Below are positions 49,714 through 61,330 of a stretch of DNA of 64,000 bases, piece by piece (the stretch's first letter is position 1; the number at the start of each line of letters is the position of its first letter). This stretch comes from Pyricularia pennisetigena (Eukaryota; Ascomycota; Sordariomycetes; Magnaporthales; Pyriculariaceae): assembly GCF_004337985.1 (NCBI RefSeq), contig NC_043740.1, forward strand, positions 4,091,030 to 4,155,029. Direction: 5' to 3'. Both the position numbers and the translations under genes were made by a program. A model generated the notes under the pieces. That model worked only from the letters and a program-made list of their open reading frames with translations, ran no database searches and was not told where the DNA came from.

Positions 49714-50359
49714 ATGATTATTACTTTTTTTAAGGAATTAAAGCAATTATCGTAATTACTATTTTAATCAAGTTAGTTAAACTGCCACGGACCTAGCCGG
49801 GTGGGGAGTAACCTTGCGATTCAGGGGCGCTAATTATAACGTACCCTCCCTACGATTGGGATTAATCCTTGTTTGGGTAGGTAAAGTATAAATAGTTTTA
49901 TCCAATTAAAAATATTTTAATTAGGTTTTCTAACGAATATGCTTGCAATATTTGTTAAGGTAATTTTGCGATTATAACAATTATTGGGCCTGTTAATTAA
50001 AAGTTCAACGCTGGTTTAATGGTGACAAGTTCGTAGCAATCGTTACAAAAAGGATTTCGCGGTCGGAAAGAGTTTTTATTGTAAAAAAGAAAAATAAAAA
50101 CTAATAAAAAAAAAGAGGTATTTATAGCTGGGTTTACGTGTGGGGTTTTTTACTAATAAGGTAAAATTAAAGTGGAAACGCCAGAATTTTCGGAATTAAC
50201 CGTAACGGTTATTATAATTCGCAATATTAAACCCTTTCATTCTCAATCGGGGCGCCGTTACGCCGTACCAATTTATATATAATTTAAGCTTTTGATTTGC
50301 ATAATAATTGTTATAATCCACCATTTGGGTTTTTTATTTAAGCCGTCAATTGGGCATTT
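49714..50359. other. AT-rich stretch, nothing recognised
   Basis: No open frame above background and no match to the families defined here. A CCGGGTGGGGAGTAACC block near 49797-49813 is more GC-rich than its surroundings. Confidence 0.5.
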
Positions 50360-50582
50360 TGTTCATAGGGTTTTCGTAACGTCGATCGATTAATAGAACG
50401 TTGTGATACGAATATAAAAATATATATATATATATACTGTTTGTTTTATGAAATTGTTTAGAGGTGAGTTTCTAAACGTTTTTCCATTTTGTATTTCGCA
50501 TCTGGGCAGGTGAGTTACGTGCAATTGGCCTGTGCGGTATTGCATGTGATTTATCGCTTTATTGTTAATTTGACCGCGATTC
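50360..50582 (-). repeat. Family C LTR, solo or fragment
   Basis: It aligns over its full length with 31344-31559 in the same orientation, including CGATCGATTAA near the left end and CGTGCAATTGGCCTGTGCGG in the right half. It has an added AT run at 50421-50440. No clear duplication at the flanks. Confidence 0.6.
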
Positions 50583-50957
50583 CTTTTGTTCTAACACCGG
50601 TAATTTCTTTCTTTTTTGCACGCGGTTAATAACCTCCATTCCAGTCGCAATAACAATTTGTGAAACGAAAATAATAGAAACAGCTATGTAACTTGCGATA
50701 CAATTTTTAAAAGCGGTTTTGGTGTTTATTCGTTGCGTTTTTGCTTTCCGTAACCCGTTATGAATTCCTATTGTGGAAATCATCAATTACGTGGCTTTTT
50801 TTAATAATAATAGTTTTAAATAGCTTCATTTAGCGTTCCTATCGTTTATTTACTTTATTATTCGATTGCAGCGACGTCGTTTTGAATTAAGTGCAAGTTT
50901 TTGGCAATCCTTTTTATTTATAAAAAGACTTTTTCCTGCCACGAATTGTAATATGTG
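50583..50957. other. AT-rich stretch, nothing recognised
   Basis: One minus-strand frame of 73 codons (50786-50565) without a known domain. It runs into the LTR-C end, so it is unlikely to be a gene. Confidence 0.45.
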
Positions 50958-51159
50958 TGTTAACAATATGGGTAGCTAACAGGGGTTTAGGCATTAGCCT
51001 AAGTGCGGCGTGGTACTAGTTGTATTGTAAAAGCCTGTAATTATGGGGTTTAAATGCATTAAATTGTTTACTAATTTTGGGATTGATAAATTTAATTCAT
51101 TGGTGGGGGAGATTTTGCTTTATCTCCCTTATATATTTTCCGACATCGAAGTGGGGGTC

Positions 51160-51801
51160 TGTGAATATGGCTAGCGCAGGGCTAATTATATTAGCTACCC
51201 TGCACTATTTTATAACGGCTAGCACGGGCTAATTTTATTAGTCACCCTGCATCGAATAAATAAATAAATAACAAATAAAACGTATACGCGTTTATACACA
51301 CAAAGCTTTATATATCACGTCTTTGTTCATAGTTTTAACAACAAAACAAATACGTCATATTTAATCTAGCTTAGTGGTATAATGCACGTACCATAATCTA
51401 TATCATATATACGTTGAAGTGCGTGGGTTCAAATCCCGTTGTGGTCGCAGATTTTCTGTGCATGCATAAGCACAATAGGCCGTTGGGCTCAATAGGTCGG
51501 CAGGTCGGTCACATGAATAAGGCCAAATCATGTGACGTGACCCCGCATTCCGGACATCCGGATTGAAGATCTGCACCTACGGATTCGAACACGTAATTCA
51601 TAACTTAGCCTTAGATTCATCACCTTCATAATCTTTATCGATTTAACGATTCAACGAATCGATTGTGCAATAACAATATATCATCTCTATTACCCGCTAG
51701 CAGACAGTTATCTGCCATTTCAACGTTCCATCAACCTTATACGTGATCCACTTTTCCCCGCGTTCAAGATTAAGCTTTTTCTATCTCGTAGCCTCCTCAC
51801 A
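51160..51801 (+). repeat. Solo LTR, family D, with 5-bp target-site duplication
   Basis: A 642-bp LTR from TGTGAATATGG to CCTCCTCACA, with gggtc at 51155-51159 and 51802-51806. It inserted in a family B LTR. It has the A box at 51367-51377, B box at 51426-51436, a reversed B-box-like sequence at 51581-51591 and the imperfect palindrome TCCGGACATCCGGA at 51549-51562. Confidence 0.92.
51367..51436 (+). promoter_or_regulatory. tRNA-like Pol III A and B boxes in LTR-D
   Basis: TAGCTTAGTGG (A box) and GGTTCAAATCC (B box), 48 bases apart, followed by a tRNA 3'-like stretch. Bases TGCAC just after the A box can pair with GTGC(G) just before the B box, like an anticodon stem around an enlarged loop. 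An acceptor stem cannot be formed, so I do not call a tRNA gene. Confidence 0.55.
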
Positions 51802-52018
51802 GGGTCCGCACCCCGTAAAGGGTTCCAGTGCCGCATACGATTTTCCGAAAAATTATTTTGTATGCGTTGTTGAAAAAACACCCTCATTTCCATACAAACC
51901 ATTCCTGAATTCGCATTGATTTATTAATTTGGTGAAAATTTCAACCCGGTACAGGGTAGTTGACTCGTAAGTGCAGGGTGGGTGTTAAACCCGGTATAGG
52001 GTGAAACCCCATTCGCTG

Positions 52019-54277
52019 TAGTCTCAGGGCTCATCCCTGAAGCCCAAAGCTCCACAATTAATCCACTTCGTTCGCTTCGCTCCACTTCGTGGCTCAATTG
52101 CGGCTTTGGAATGTACCTGTGGGTCCATCCAAAGAACGCTTTGGTTCAGGTCTGAGGACAACTTGTCGATTTTCGCCGTTCATGGCGGTATTTTTGGCCT
52201 TTTTTTAACCGAAACTCCTTTATTATTCCACATCCATACACAATATTGAAAAAATAAAATATCGTTGAAAATAGCGTTTAATACCGCTACTAGCAGCAAT
52301 TCGATTTATTCTTTTATCTGTTATAATGGCCGAATTCGATACCACCTGCCCTTAATCCGTTCATGGCGGTACTGTTTTTTCGATTTTTTTTTCGATTTTC
52401 GATTTTTTTTGATATTATTTTTAATTTTTGACCAAATTTTATACTTTTTGCACATGGAGGGTCGTATATATTTATATATCGTTATACTAAGCTCTTGTGC
52501 ATATACTATATAATATAAACAGTTAAATAAGCGGATGGGAAAGTTTGTACTTTTTTATACATAATTTACAATCGAAATTCGTTTATATTTTTACCAATTT
52601 TAACGATAATAAAACCAAAACTTCAAAGACTCAATTACGTATATATACAAACGTCCGAATCCAATCCTACCCATAATACCGGCTTTAAAAACTGTTTAAT
52701 AAAAAAGAATGCCAGATGTGTATTTTATAAATTTTTTTGCTTTATTTGATTAATTTTATATTATTTTTGTTTTGCAGCTAAATTTTGTGGTTTTTGCACG
52801 TCGGGGGTGGCATATATATATTTAATATAATATCACATCTTTGTACATATATTCAATTGTATAAACCGTTAAAGATGCGGATAGGTAAAGTATATCCAAT
52901 TTTATATATATTTTACAATCGAAATGCTTTTACATTTTTACCAATTTTAACATTAACAGAACCAAAACTTGTAAAAGTGGATTATATTTATAAATAAACG
53001 TCAACGTAAAACCCGATTTACAATACCGGCCCTTTTTATTTTTTTATATAAAAAAATGCTAAATTTGTATCTTTTTTTATATCTTTTGCTTTATTTAATT
53101 CAATAAAATTTATAAAAAAAGAACTTATATAAAATTTATTAACGAATTGGTCAAGGAATGTATCAAGTAAAAATATTTTCATTTTACCATTATTTGCGTA
53201 AATTATTTAATTTTTTAACACATTGTTAATTTATATAAAAATATTAATAAAACTTTTGTTTTAATCGATAATTGTATGCACTTTGTAGTATTAGGTCTAT
53301 GAGAATAATAAGCTTATATTATAAGCTTAAGCACGTAATATATACTACGATACATAATTATGCACAATTATGCATAATTATTATGCAGTGCATAAAAGAA
53401 TAAAAAGCTTATATTATAAGCTTAAATACGTAATATATACTACGATGCATAATTATGCATCGTAGTATTTACTACGTGCTTGAACTTATGATATAAGTTT
53501 ATTATTCTTCTATGCATCGCATAATATTTATGCATAGTTGTGCATAATTATGCATCGTAGTATATATTACGTATTTAAGCTTATAATATAAGCTTTTTAT
53601 TCTTTTATGCACTGCATAATAATTATGCATAATTGTGCATAATTATGTATCGTAGTATATATTACGTGCTTAAGCTTATAATATAAGCTTATTATTCTCA
53701 TAAGGTCTACAAAAGTATAAAAACGGTAAACTAAAATAAAGCTAATATTGTATACCATTATTCAAAGCAAAAATTAAATATAATGAAAAATTACAAATTT
53801 TATTTAATATTTTAATATCTTTCCCAATACAGTGGTTATAAAGACGCGGCCGGCATTTAAATAATTAACAAACTCCAATGAATTCAACGCAAAGTACTAT
53901 ATATTTTTATAATTTTTATTTATTCTTTTATTCGAATATTTGATTACATGCTATGGGTACACTATTTTCTTTTGCCATTATAATGCGAATATTTTGTATA
54001 TACCCGCTATAAATGGCAAAATACCACAAATTATCGTTATATTAATAAAATAATAATTAGCGATATCGCAACATTAGGTATATTATTAATAATACCTTTA
54101 TAAACGGCGAAATGCGACAAATTATCGTTGGTGGTACCGCCATGAACGGCGAAATGCGACAAAATGTCCTCAGACTAGAACGAGCGCGATCTTTTCGGCC
54201 AATGTATGGCTGAAAGGTATATGGAGCGCTCGGTCCCCACTGCGAAGCAGGGGGGTCTAGTCTGAGCACTGAGACTA
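52019..54277. mobile_element. TIR DNA element with 9-bp duplication (non-autonomous)
   Basis: It starts TAGTCTCAG and ends CTGAGACTA, a perfect 9-bp inverted repeat. It is flanked by cattcgctg at 52010-52018 and 54278-54286, a site present once in other B LTRs. Each end carries, 130-190 bp inside, the motif TCTGAGGACA followed by TTGTCG and by CGCCGTTCATGGCGGTA. The interior is AT-rich with no transposase frame, so it must depend on a helper. A 9-bp duplication is typical of Mutator-like elements, and 8 bp would suggest hAT. It contains the palindromic LTR insertion at 53298-53702. Confidence 0.8.
53298..53702. repeat. Palindromic double LTR-A 5' end with target-site duplication
   Basis: 405 bp. 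It opens TATGAGAATAATAAGC, the 5' end of LTR-A, and closes with the reverse complement of the same end. The centre is near 53457, where ACTACGATGCATAATTATGC and its reverse complement overlap. Both halves carry two AAGCTTATATTATAAGCTT-type units, so the whole is a long imperfect hairpin. It is flanked by aggtc at 53293-53297 and 53703-53707. The U5 end of the LTR is absent. Confidence 0.9.
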
Positions 54278-54431
54278 CATTCGCTGACATTTTGCATCGC
54301 AATTCCTGCAATATATAAAATATAACAGAAAATCCGACAGCCCCAACAGCCCCACTTCGGCACTATCTATTGTGGTTTAAATACAAATAAAAGTGGACCC
54401 ATTACATGCTAAATAACGCATATAAATAACA

Positions 54432-55400
54432 GTCTACAATCGAAACGCTTTTATATTTTTACCAATTTTGACATTAACAAGACCAAAATTTTGAGGAGTG
54501 GATTAGGTATATAAACAAACGTCAACGTAAAATCCGATTTATAATACCCGTTTTTGTTATTTTTCTATATAGACAAATGCTAAATCTATATTATTTTTGT
54601 ATTTTCTGCTTTATTTAACAAAATAAAATCAAAAAAAGCTAATTAACATTTATTCATAAATATATAACAGAACTAATACATCAAAATTCTTATCAATTTT
54701 ACCAATATTTGCGTAAATTATTCAGTTTTTTAATAAATTATCAATTAATATAAAAATATTAATTAAACTTTTGATTAAATCGATAATTGCATGCACTTTG
54801 CAGCTTTAGGTCCGCTACGCTATAAGCACTGTTATTTATTTTTCAATTAATATTATATACCATTATTTAAAATAAAAATTCAATATAATAAATTGTTACA
54901 AATTTTACTAAATACTTAAATATTTTTCCAAATACACAGGCTACAAAAACGCGGTTATTATGTAAATAGTCACCAAACTTCAATTAATCCAGCTCAGGTT
55001 ATCTTATATTTTTATAACTTTTATTTATTTTTCTATTTGAATGTTCAATTGCATATTATAGTTATACCATTTCGTTTTGCCATTATAGTGCAAATATATT
55101 ATATATACCCGCTATAAACGGCAAAATGCGACAAATTATCCTTATACTAGAAAAATAATTATTAACGATATTGCAGCATTAGGTATATTATTAATAGTAC
55201 CGCTATTAACGCCGAAATGCGACAAATTATCGTTGGTGGTACCGCCATAAACGGCGAAATGCGACAAGATGTCCTCAGACTAGAATTAGCGCGTTCTTTT
55301 CAACCAATGTAATTGGTCGAAAAGCCATGTGGCTAAAAGGTACATGGAGCGCTCGGTCCCCACTGCGAAGCCGGGGGGTCTAGTTTGAGCACTGAGACTA
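54432..55400 (-). mobile_element. TIR DNA element end at the compartment boundary
   Basis: Interior sequence matching 52880-53860, then the terminal region with three copies of the GAAATGCGACAA-type motif (about 55127, 55216 and 55256), then GTGGGGACC in reverse and the end CTGAGACTA at 55392-55400. The sequence changes at once to balanced composition at 55401. The other half of this copy is not visible, because the B LTR at 50958-54431 lies in its place. Confidence 0.7.
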
Positions 55401-58080
55401 AGTCACTGTGACAACTTGGCGAAGTGAGCTGCATACAGCTCAGGCAGGTAAGCATAAGCAAGGTGTAGGTAAGGTGGCATGACGTCCGTCGTAGTACATC
55501 ACATCAGGGTGGGCAAACTTCCAAGCAGCGTCCGTGGAACTGTGAACCACTGAATAAAGGATCCAGGTTGGATGATCTGACTCAAGCATCAGGAGCAGAA
55601 TAACCCCCAAACACTCAAGTCTTGTAGACAGTGATTCCTTGAGCAAATCCGGAGCCGATGGGGAGCATAATCTTCGATTCACGAAAATCGATATCCACGA
55701 CAAGAGGGCCACGGTGGTCCAGCCGACTGTCGGTTACTGTCAAAAATCCAGACTGCATACCGTGGGTAAATATATACAGGACTTTTGGCAAGTGAGCAGG
55801 CATCATTTTCGGTTCGAGGGCGCCTCGACACCACAACCTTGAAGGCAAGTTGTCACAAGGAAGAAAACAAACCTTATACATATGCTTCACAACTCAGAAT
55901 CCTGTGATCACAAGGGGATCCGTCAAGAAGCCCAGCATTCAGGACAAGACAAATCGCAATGGAAGTGGTGACAAAGTGCCTTCCCCGCCAACAACTTGTT
56001 GTCTCTGTGATATATGCAACGTCCGCCGTTAAAACAGTGGAGCCAGGCTTACAAGGAGGGGTTCGGGGCATGCAAAGATTGACATGGCTTCTGAGTCCCC
56101 TCCAGGTGATCTGTGGGACTAAAGTTGGAGTGATTGAGTACAGATGGAGTCGCCGCCCGGCTGTAACGGCATTACAGCGTGCCGCTAGAGGAGGTCCTCC
56201 CCACGGTTCGGCGATATCAGTCAAGCACCTCTCTGGGGTACGTACGCTCTACCCCGCCGGGCCAGACATGGAATGCCAAGATGGTACGACGAAACATCGT
56301 CGTCCTTCTCCACATGTACCCATCGAAGCCTGGCGGCAACACGGGCATAGCGCCCGAGCGGTGGTGAAAGGTCGGCCAGTCTGAAAAGCCTCGGAGTAAC
56401 AGATTGGGTAACTTCCGGAGATCATCACGGATTGCCGTCTAAGGCGGCAGTGCTGTGGGATTGTGAGTAGGGGACCCGTGCAGGGCTAATGTGGGACGTA
56501 GAGGGCAGGGCGGATGGCAGTAAACGAGGCATGGATGCGGGTGGAACCCGACTGGAATGTTAAGCAATCAGGAAGAAGATAAGCGTCTTTAGGGCAAAGC
56601 AATACTGTACCTGAGGAAGGCGCAAAAGCAGCTTGGGAGCCATGGAGGCCATAGCAAGATCAACGGCTCTCCGGACCCGCCTCCGCAAAAGCATATCAGG
56701 GTCGGCTGCTTGTCTGGCTGATCGACATTGGAGCAACTCCAGGCTAGATTGCTGGATGGATACGGCATCATAGCCGTAGGTTATGCAATATGACCAAGGT
56801 CAGAAGAAAGGGCGCAGACGCGGCAGACTTGACGACTTGATAGGAAATTTCATCGTGACAACCTCCAAACTCGGACATGCCAGAGCAGGAGAAACGGTCG
56901 TGATGTAGCATGTTTTCGATCGGTGCGAATATGGGGCCAGTGGAACAGAACCATGGCAGAATATCTGTACCAACTTTCACCGCAGGAATCAAAACGGACC
57001 ATCAATCTTGGTTAGGTCTGTTCTACCCACCGAAGTAGTGATCGGCGCGGGGTTTTTGGTGCTTGCTAATGGTGGTCCAAACACACGTCCTATGTTGAAT
57101 GATTCTTCGGGTAGACACATGTGACAGACATATAATCTTGCGCTCATTGATAGGGGAGGAAAAGGTGGTTGATCCAATATTGTAGGCAGTCTTGGGTCGC
57201 TGGGGCCACATGTCGGCCAATGGAAGTCGTGCAATAGGTTGGCAAGATGGCTGGCATGTTTTCTTGTTGGGTGCCTCCTGAAACTGTATCGCTCGCTTGA
57301 CGATCACCTCGTGGGGGGTTTCTAGCGTGGCGATCGTCGTCGAGAAAGGACCCGAGCCAATATGTTGTTAAGATGATAGGGAGCTAGAAGTGAGCGTGTC
57401 CATGGCGACTGAACGGCCAATATCGGAAGCGAAGGCATTCGCCTACCCAAGTACAGATAGACTACAACAAAGGTAGCTAACCTGAGAATGGGACTGTGTG
57501 GTTTCCCAGATACTCTGTTTCGATATGCCGATGTCCGCCGACGTCGAGACAACAAGACAGGGGTTAGCGAGCCCCATACTGATTGTTATTCCGAGACATG
57601 GCGGGGTTGTGGCTGTACGCAGTGACTGCGTAAATGCGTGTACGCAAATAGCGTATATCAATGCCATTGGAAACAGTCCCATCTCTCTGCAGATGTTTCT
57701 TGGTTCAGATTGCAACCGAGTCAGGCGGGATTAGTCAAGGCATTTTGATTACGACGATATAACGCCAAGTTCGGGTCAATATATCTATGTACAGTAATGT
57801 ACCGTATTTGTGCATGGGGAAGGCAAGGGTAACGAGGTAGAAATTCAACTGTCAAAGCGGCCAGCCGATTCTCCGGAGATAGCAAACCCCGTCCGGCGGA
57901 TAGAAACGAGGAATGCCCATATCGCGTGGTAAGCCGGCAGCTGAGTGTCTCGGTTGGCGCTTAGTGTAGTCTTGTCATTTTCACTCTCCCACCGCCGCTA
58001 TCAAGTTAGCGACTGTTTGTGGTAATGTGATTTCAATTGAACAAGTGGACATTTGATCCCGGTAGATGCAGGATGGAGGG

Positions 58081-58109
58081 GTGGTGGTGGTGGTGGTGGT
58101 GGTGGTGGG
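58081..58109. repeat. GTG trinucleotide microsatellite
   Basis: About nine uninterrupted GTG units in the gene-free balanced region. In frames it would encode poly-Gly or poly-Val, but no supported gene overlaps it. Confidence 0.95.
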
Positions 58110-61100
58110 TTACAAGTCCATGGAAGCACGTTTGTCGTCATCTTACAAGATCGACGCCAACAGAACCCCTTTTATTTTCTTCTTTTCAGGGTCGTACCTA
58201 GTCGTTTCCGGTTTAGAAAGAGTGGGCTCGGAAGCAATCCAGGCGAATGAGTGGTGGTGCAAGGTATGCACCCGCCTCCCTGCATCCCCCTTCCGGTTGG
58301 GAAGCGACAAATGAGAGAGGGTGGTGGGGCCTAGGGGGCTCAAATCCAGGCGGGACAGATGATAACGGAATAGGGAGTAAAAATAAACTGGGGACAATGA
58401 CGTTAGCCAAGACTAGTTGCGGCAGCAGGATAACTGGACTGTACTGTACTTGAAGGGTTCGACAACGAAATCGAATGAAAGGACGAGAATGGTCGCTTCG
58501 AACTGCACTGTGGAACAGGGACAAATGGTACCAGCGCCTCTTTGTCTTCCCATTCGATCGGTAAAGGCCTCCAATACCTGCAAGTATCCCTATAGGGACT
58601 CCGTCCGGGACCAAACACCCTGATTCTGCGCTTGAAGATAGGTGAGTGACGTCGCACGGGCCTGGTGCTCTCTTGTCTTGACTTTGCAACCAATGACTCG
58701 GCCGAGGAGACATGGTTCGGCAATAATCAACGACAGCGCCAAAGTCGACAAAAGTTAGACGTACAGTAGTAGAAGTGCGAAGACGTCAGACAGTACCAGT
58801 CACTTCCAAAACAGTGAAGCCTTCAAGGGGTTCTAATATTTTTGGATTTTTACTTTTGCTATCCACCACAACTATGTGGCCGATTCAACTCAGTTTGGGA
58901 CAAACTACCACGACCAGTGGACCCAATGACGACATAAACCTGCCAAGCATTTGACACATTTTGTCCGATCAAAGTGCCGCAAAATTGTTCTGGCGAAAAC
59001 AACACAATGATTATATTCGAAACGGATAAAAAGGGTAAACCCTACATACTTACTGTATAGTATAGTATTTATGTACGTAAGTTTGGCATGTAGCAAACAA
59101 TGATTGTCAATAGCATTGCTGATATAGCCGGGTTTTCGGGATTAGCCGCAAGCCGCAAGAAAATTCATATGAACACTAAGTTTAGAATAGTACGACACCC
59201 TTCAGGTTACTGCTTAGGGTGATTTTGCTGCATTGTGCCACAGAAAATGGGCGCAATTCGTATCCTGACAACCATGCAACTATCTTCTTAGCTTAGCATT
59301 TGAAAGTGGAGGGGGAAGACATCGCGAAAGCGGTGCCTGGCGGCCCATGCCTAAAGTCGCACGATGCCGGAAGGATCGATCGTGAGGCAGACACACGACG
59401 GTAAGAGGAGTGCTGCAGGATGAATGTCACAGTTCTGACGTTCAAGGACCGGCCTCGGCGGCGGAATGCGCCCAATGACCCTCCGCTTAATTGGTGTCAA
59501 ATTCTGACGCCTACAAGGACCATTGTCTCCGGATTCAGGCGGTGGCACCGATAAAGTCCTGTATACATTCCCGCCGCTCACGCTAGTTTCCTGCTTGTCT
59601 CTGTAGTCGTGGTCTGCGGCTTCCCCTATTCTACCACGATGAGTGCAGTAGTGCCACGGTACCTATTGTCGTCGGCCTCATCCGGTGTTTGCGGCGCTTT
59701 CACTCATCCAATCCGTTGGGTTTCGATCATCGGCTCGAGATGATGCAGTTGTCGAATAAAGCACAGCAGTAGAACTGCTGATGTCAACGTCGTATCCTAT
59801 TGACGTCGTTATCCCCGAAACCCGTGTGCAGCCCCTTTGGACGGGATGATGGAATGCTTGCATGAGAAGTTTGGGTTTGGCTGCAGCAGATATCAGCAGC
59901 AAACGTTTTTCTTGCGCTCAAGACAAGAAGCAATTGTTCACAGTAGTACCCCTAGTCGGGTACTGCCTAAAGAAAGAACGATCCACTGTATGCACAATGA
60001 TGCGGCGCAATGCACAACCTGGAGTAAACCCTGAGAAAAAGAAAATATTAACACCACACACACTTTCTCAACCCACCCATGTATGTGTTCAGGGTCTGCT
60101 GCAGATTTTTGATTTCTACCAACACCTGCCAAGCGATTATGTCCGCCGCCGAGCTATTGTCGTCAGTGCTGCCCCCTTCACCCGCCTGAACCAGGTGGGG
60201 GTTGGGGAGGCGGTGCCACTGTCATTGATACGTCGTTGCTTGTTTTGGAATAAGGCGACAGGGGGTTGGGCGACATGTTGGTGAGCGTCATGCAATCGGT
60301 CCCCTGGGACCGCAGCGCCCCTTAGGGCCGGCCTTTCGATTTTATTGGAACGTCATGATGCACATTCTGCTATTGAATATCCGGATCGCGAGGGGACCCT
60401 TTTTTTTTCTCGCTATTTCTTTCTTTTATCATCTGGCCCTTTATTCTTCTTTGGGTCCTTCGTTGTCAAGACGATGCATTGGTGAGAGTTAATGATGCGA
60501 CGACCTTGCTAGTTGTGGGTGAGGCCCATGAAACTGACTCGCCTTTTTTTGGTGACGCCACGTCTATTCCAAACGCGCCGCTCTCGAATTTTGCTGTTAG
60601 ATCTACACTAGCGTTATGACTCGACCGTGGAATATTCGCGTACATTTTTGGATAGAGTTAGTTACATACCCAGGTACCTATGTATCTAATTAAGGGTCCG
60701 ATTTACAGTCTGATCAACCAAGGAGGGACAGGAGGAAGGAGGCTAAACCTCCGTAACCTTGGTAACCTCTTCCCCTGGGTGGTGAAAATCGGACAAGCCC
60801 GGGTGTATCAGGGGCGTGTTTGCTTGCTACTTCTTGATATGTTGTACTGTACGGTACGGTCTGCACAGTACGGTAGGTACTACGTAGACTAGACTGGACA
60901 ATACCTCAGTCGCCCACATTGTGGGATGGGATGTCTTTTGACCCACATGGATGCAAGGAATCAATAACGGAGGCAAAGGACGCTGACGGTCTGTTCAAGA
61001 GACGACGCTAGAACCCCACCAGACACACACATGCCTCGCTAGGTACGCAAGTACGGTACATCCTCTAACCCGGTGCAACAATCATTCTCCTGCAGGCATG

Positions 61101-61330
61101 CTGATCCCCTGGATGTGCGGTCCCACTTCAACATTCACATTTGAAAGTGGAGTTCTTGGGCTTGACGACATCATCCGCAGGGAAGCCCTCACACCTCCAG
61201 TCCGCATGGAAGCGTCCCGCCGAAAAAAGAGGCAATGCCTATCTCAAACTTGTATAAGTATGTCGGATTTCCCCTTTGATCAACACATGATTCTGTTTCT
61301 CTCATCTCACGATCATCTTGCCAACTGTCT

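Larger units (their letters stand above)
50958..54431 (-). repeat. Family B LTR split by two insertions
   Basis: Three segments (50958-51159, 51802-52018 and 54278-54431) together form one reverse B LTR. The first gap is a family D solo LTR and the second is the TIR DNA element. The segments join exactly after removal of one copy of each duplication. The right flank (54432 on) is interior sequence of another TIR element copy. Confidence 0.85.

Noticed and set aside
51367..51450. Possible functional tRNA gene
   Set aside because: A and B boxes and an anticodon-like stem are present, but no acceptor stem can be formed with the upstream bases, and the same sequence recurs in the other LTR-D copy.
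1..55400. Mitochondrial DNA origin suggested by the very high AT content
   Set aside because: The content is LTR retrotransposons with RIP-like mutations, joined directly to balanced nuclear DNA with a nuclear gene. No mitochondrial genes are present.
55959..56384. 141-codon plus-strand frame near the compartment boundary, considered as a small secreted protein
   Set aside because: It has no signal peptide and no conserved pattern, and an antisense frame of similar length covers the same DNA.
58213..58713. 166-codon minus-strand frame
   Set aside because: It overlaps several frames on both strands, has no domain, and runs along the flank of the GTG microsatellite. There is no evidence of coding beyond length.
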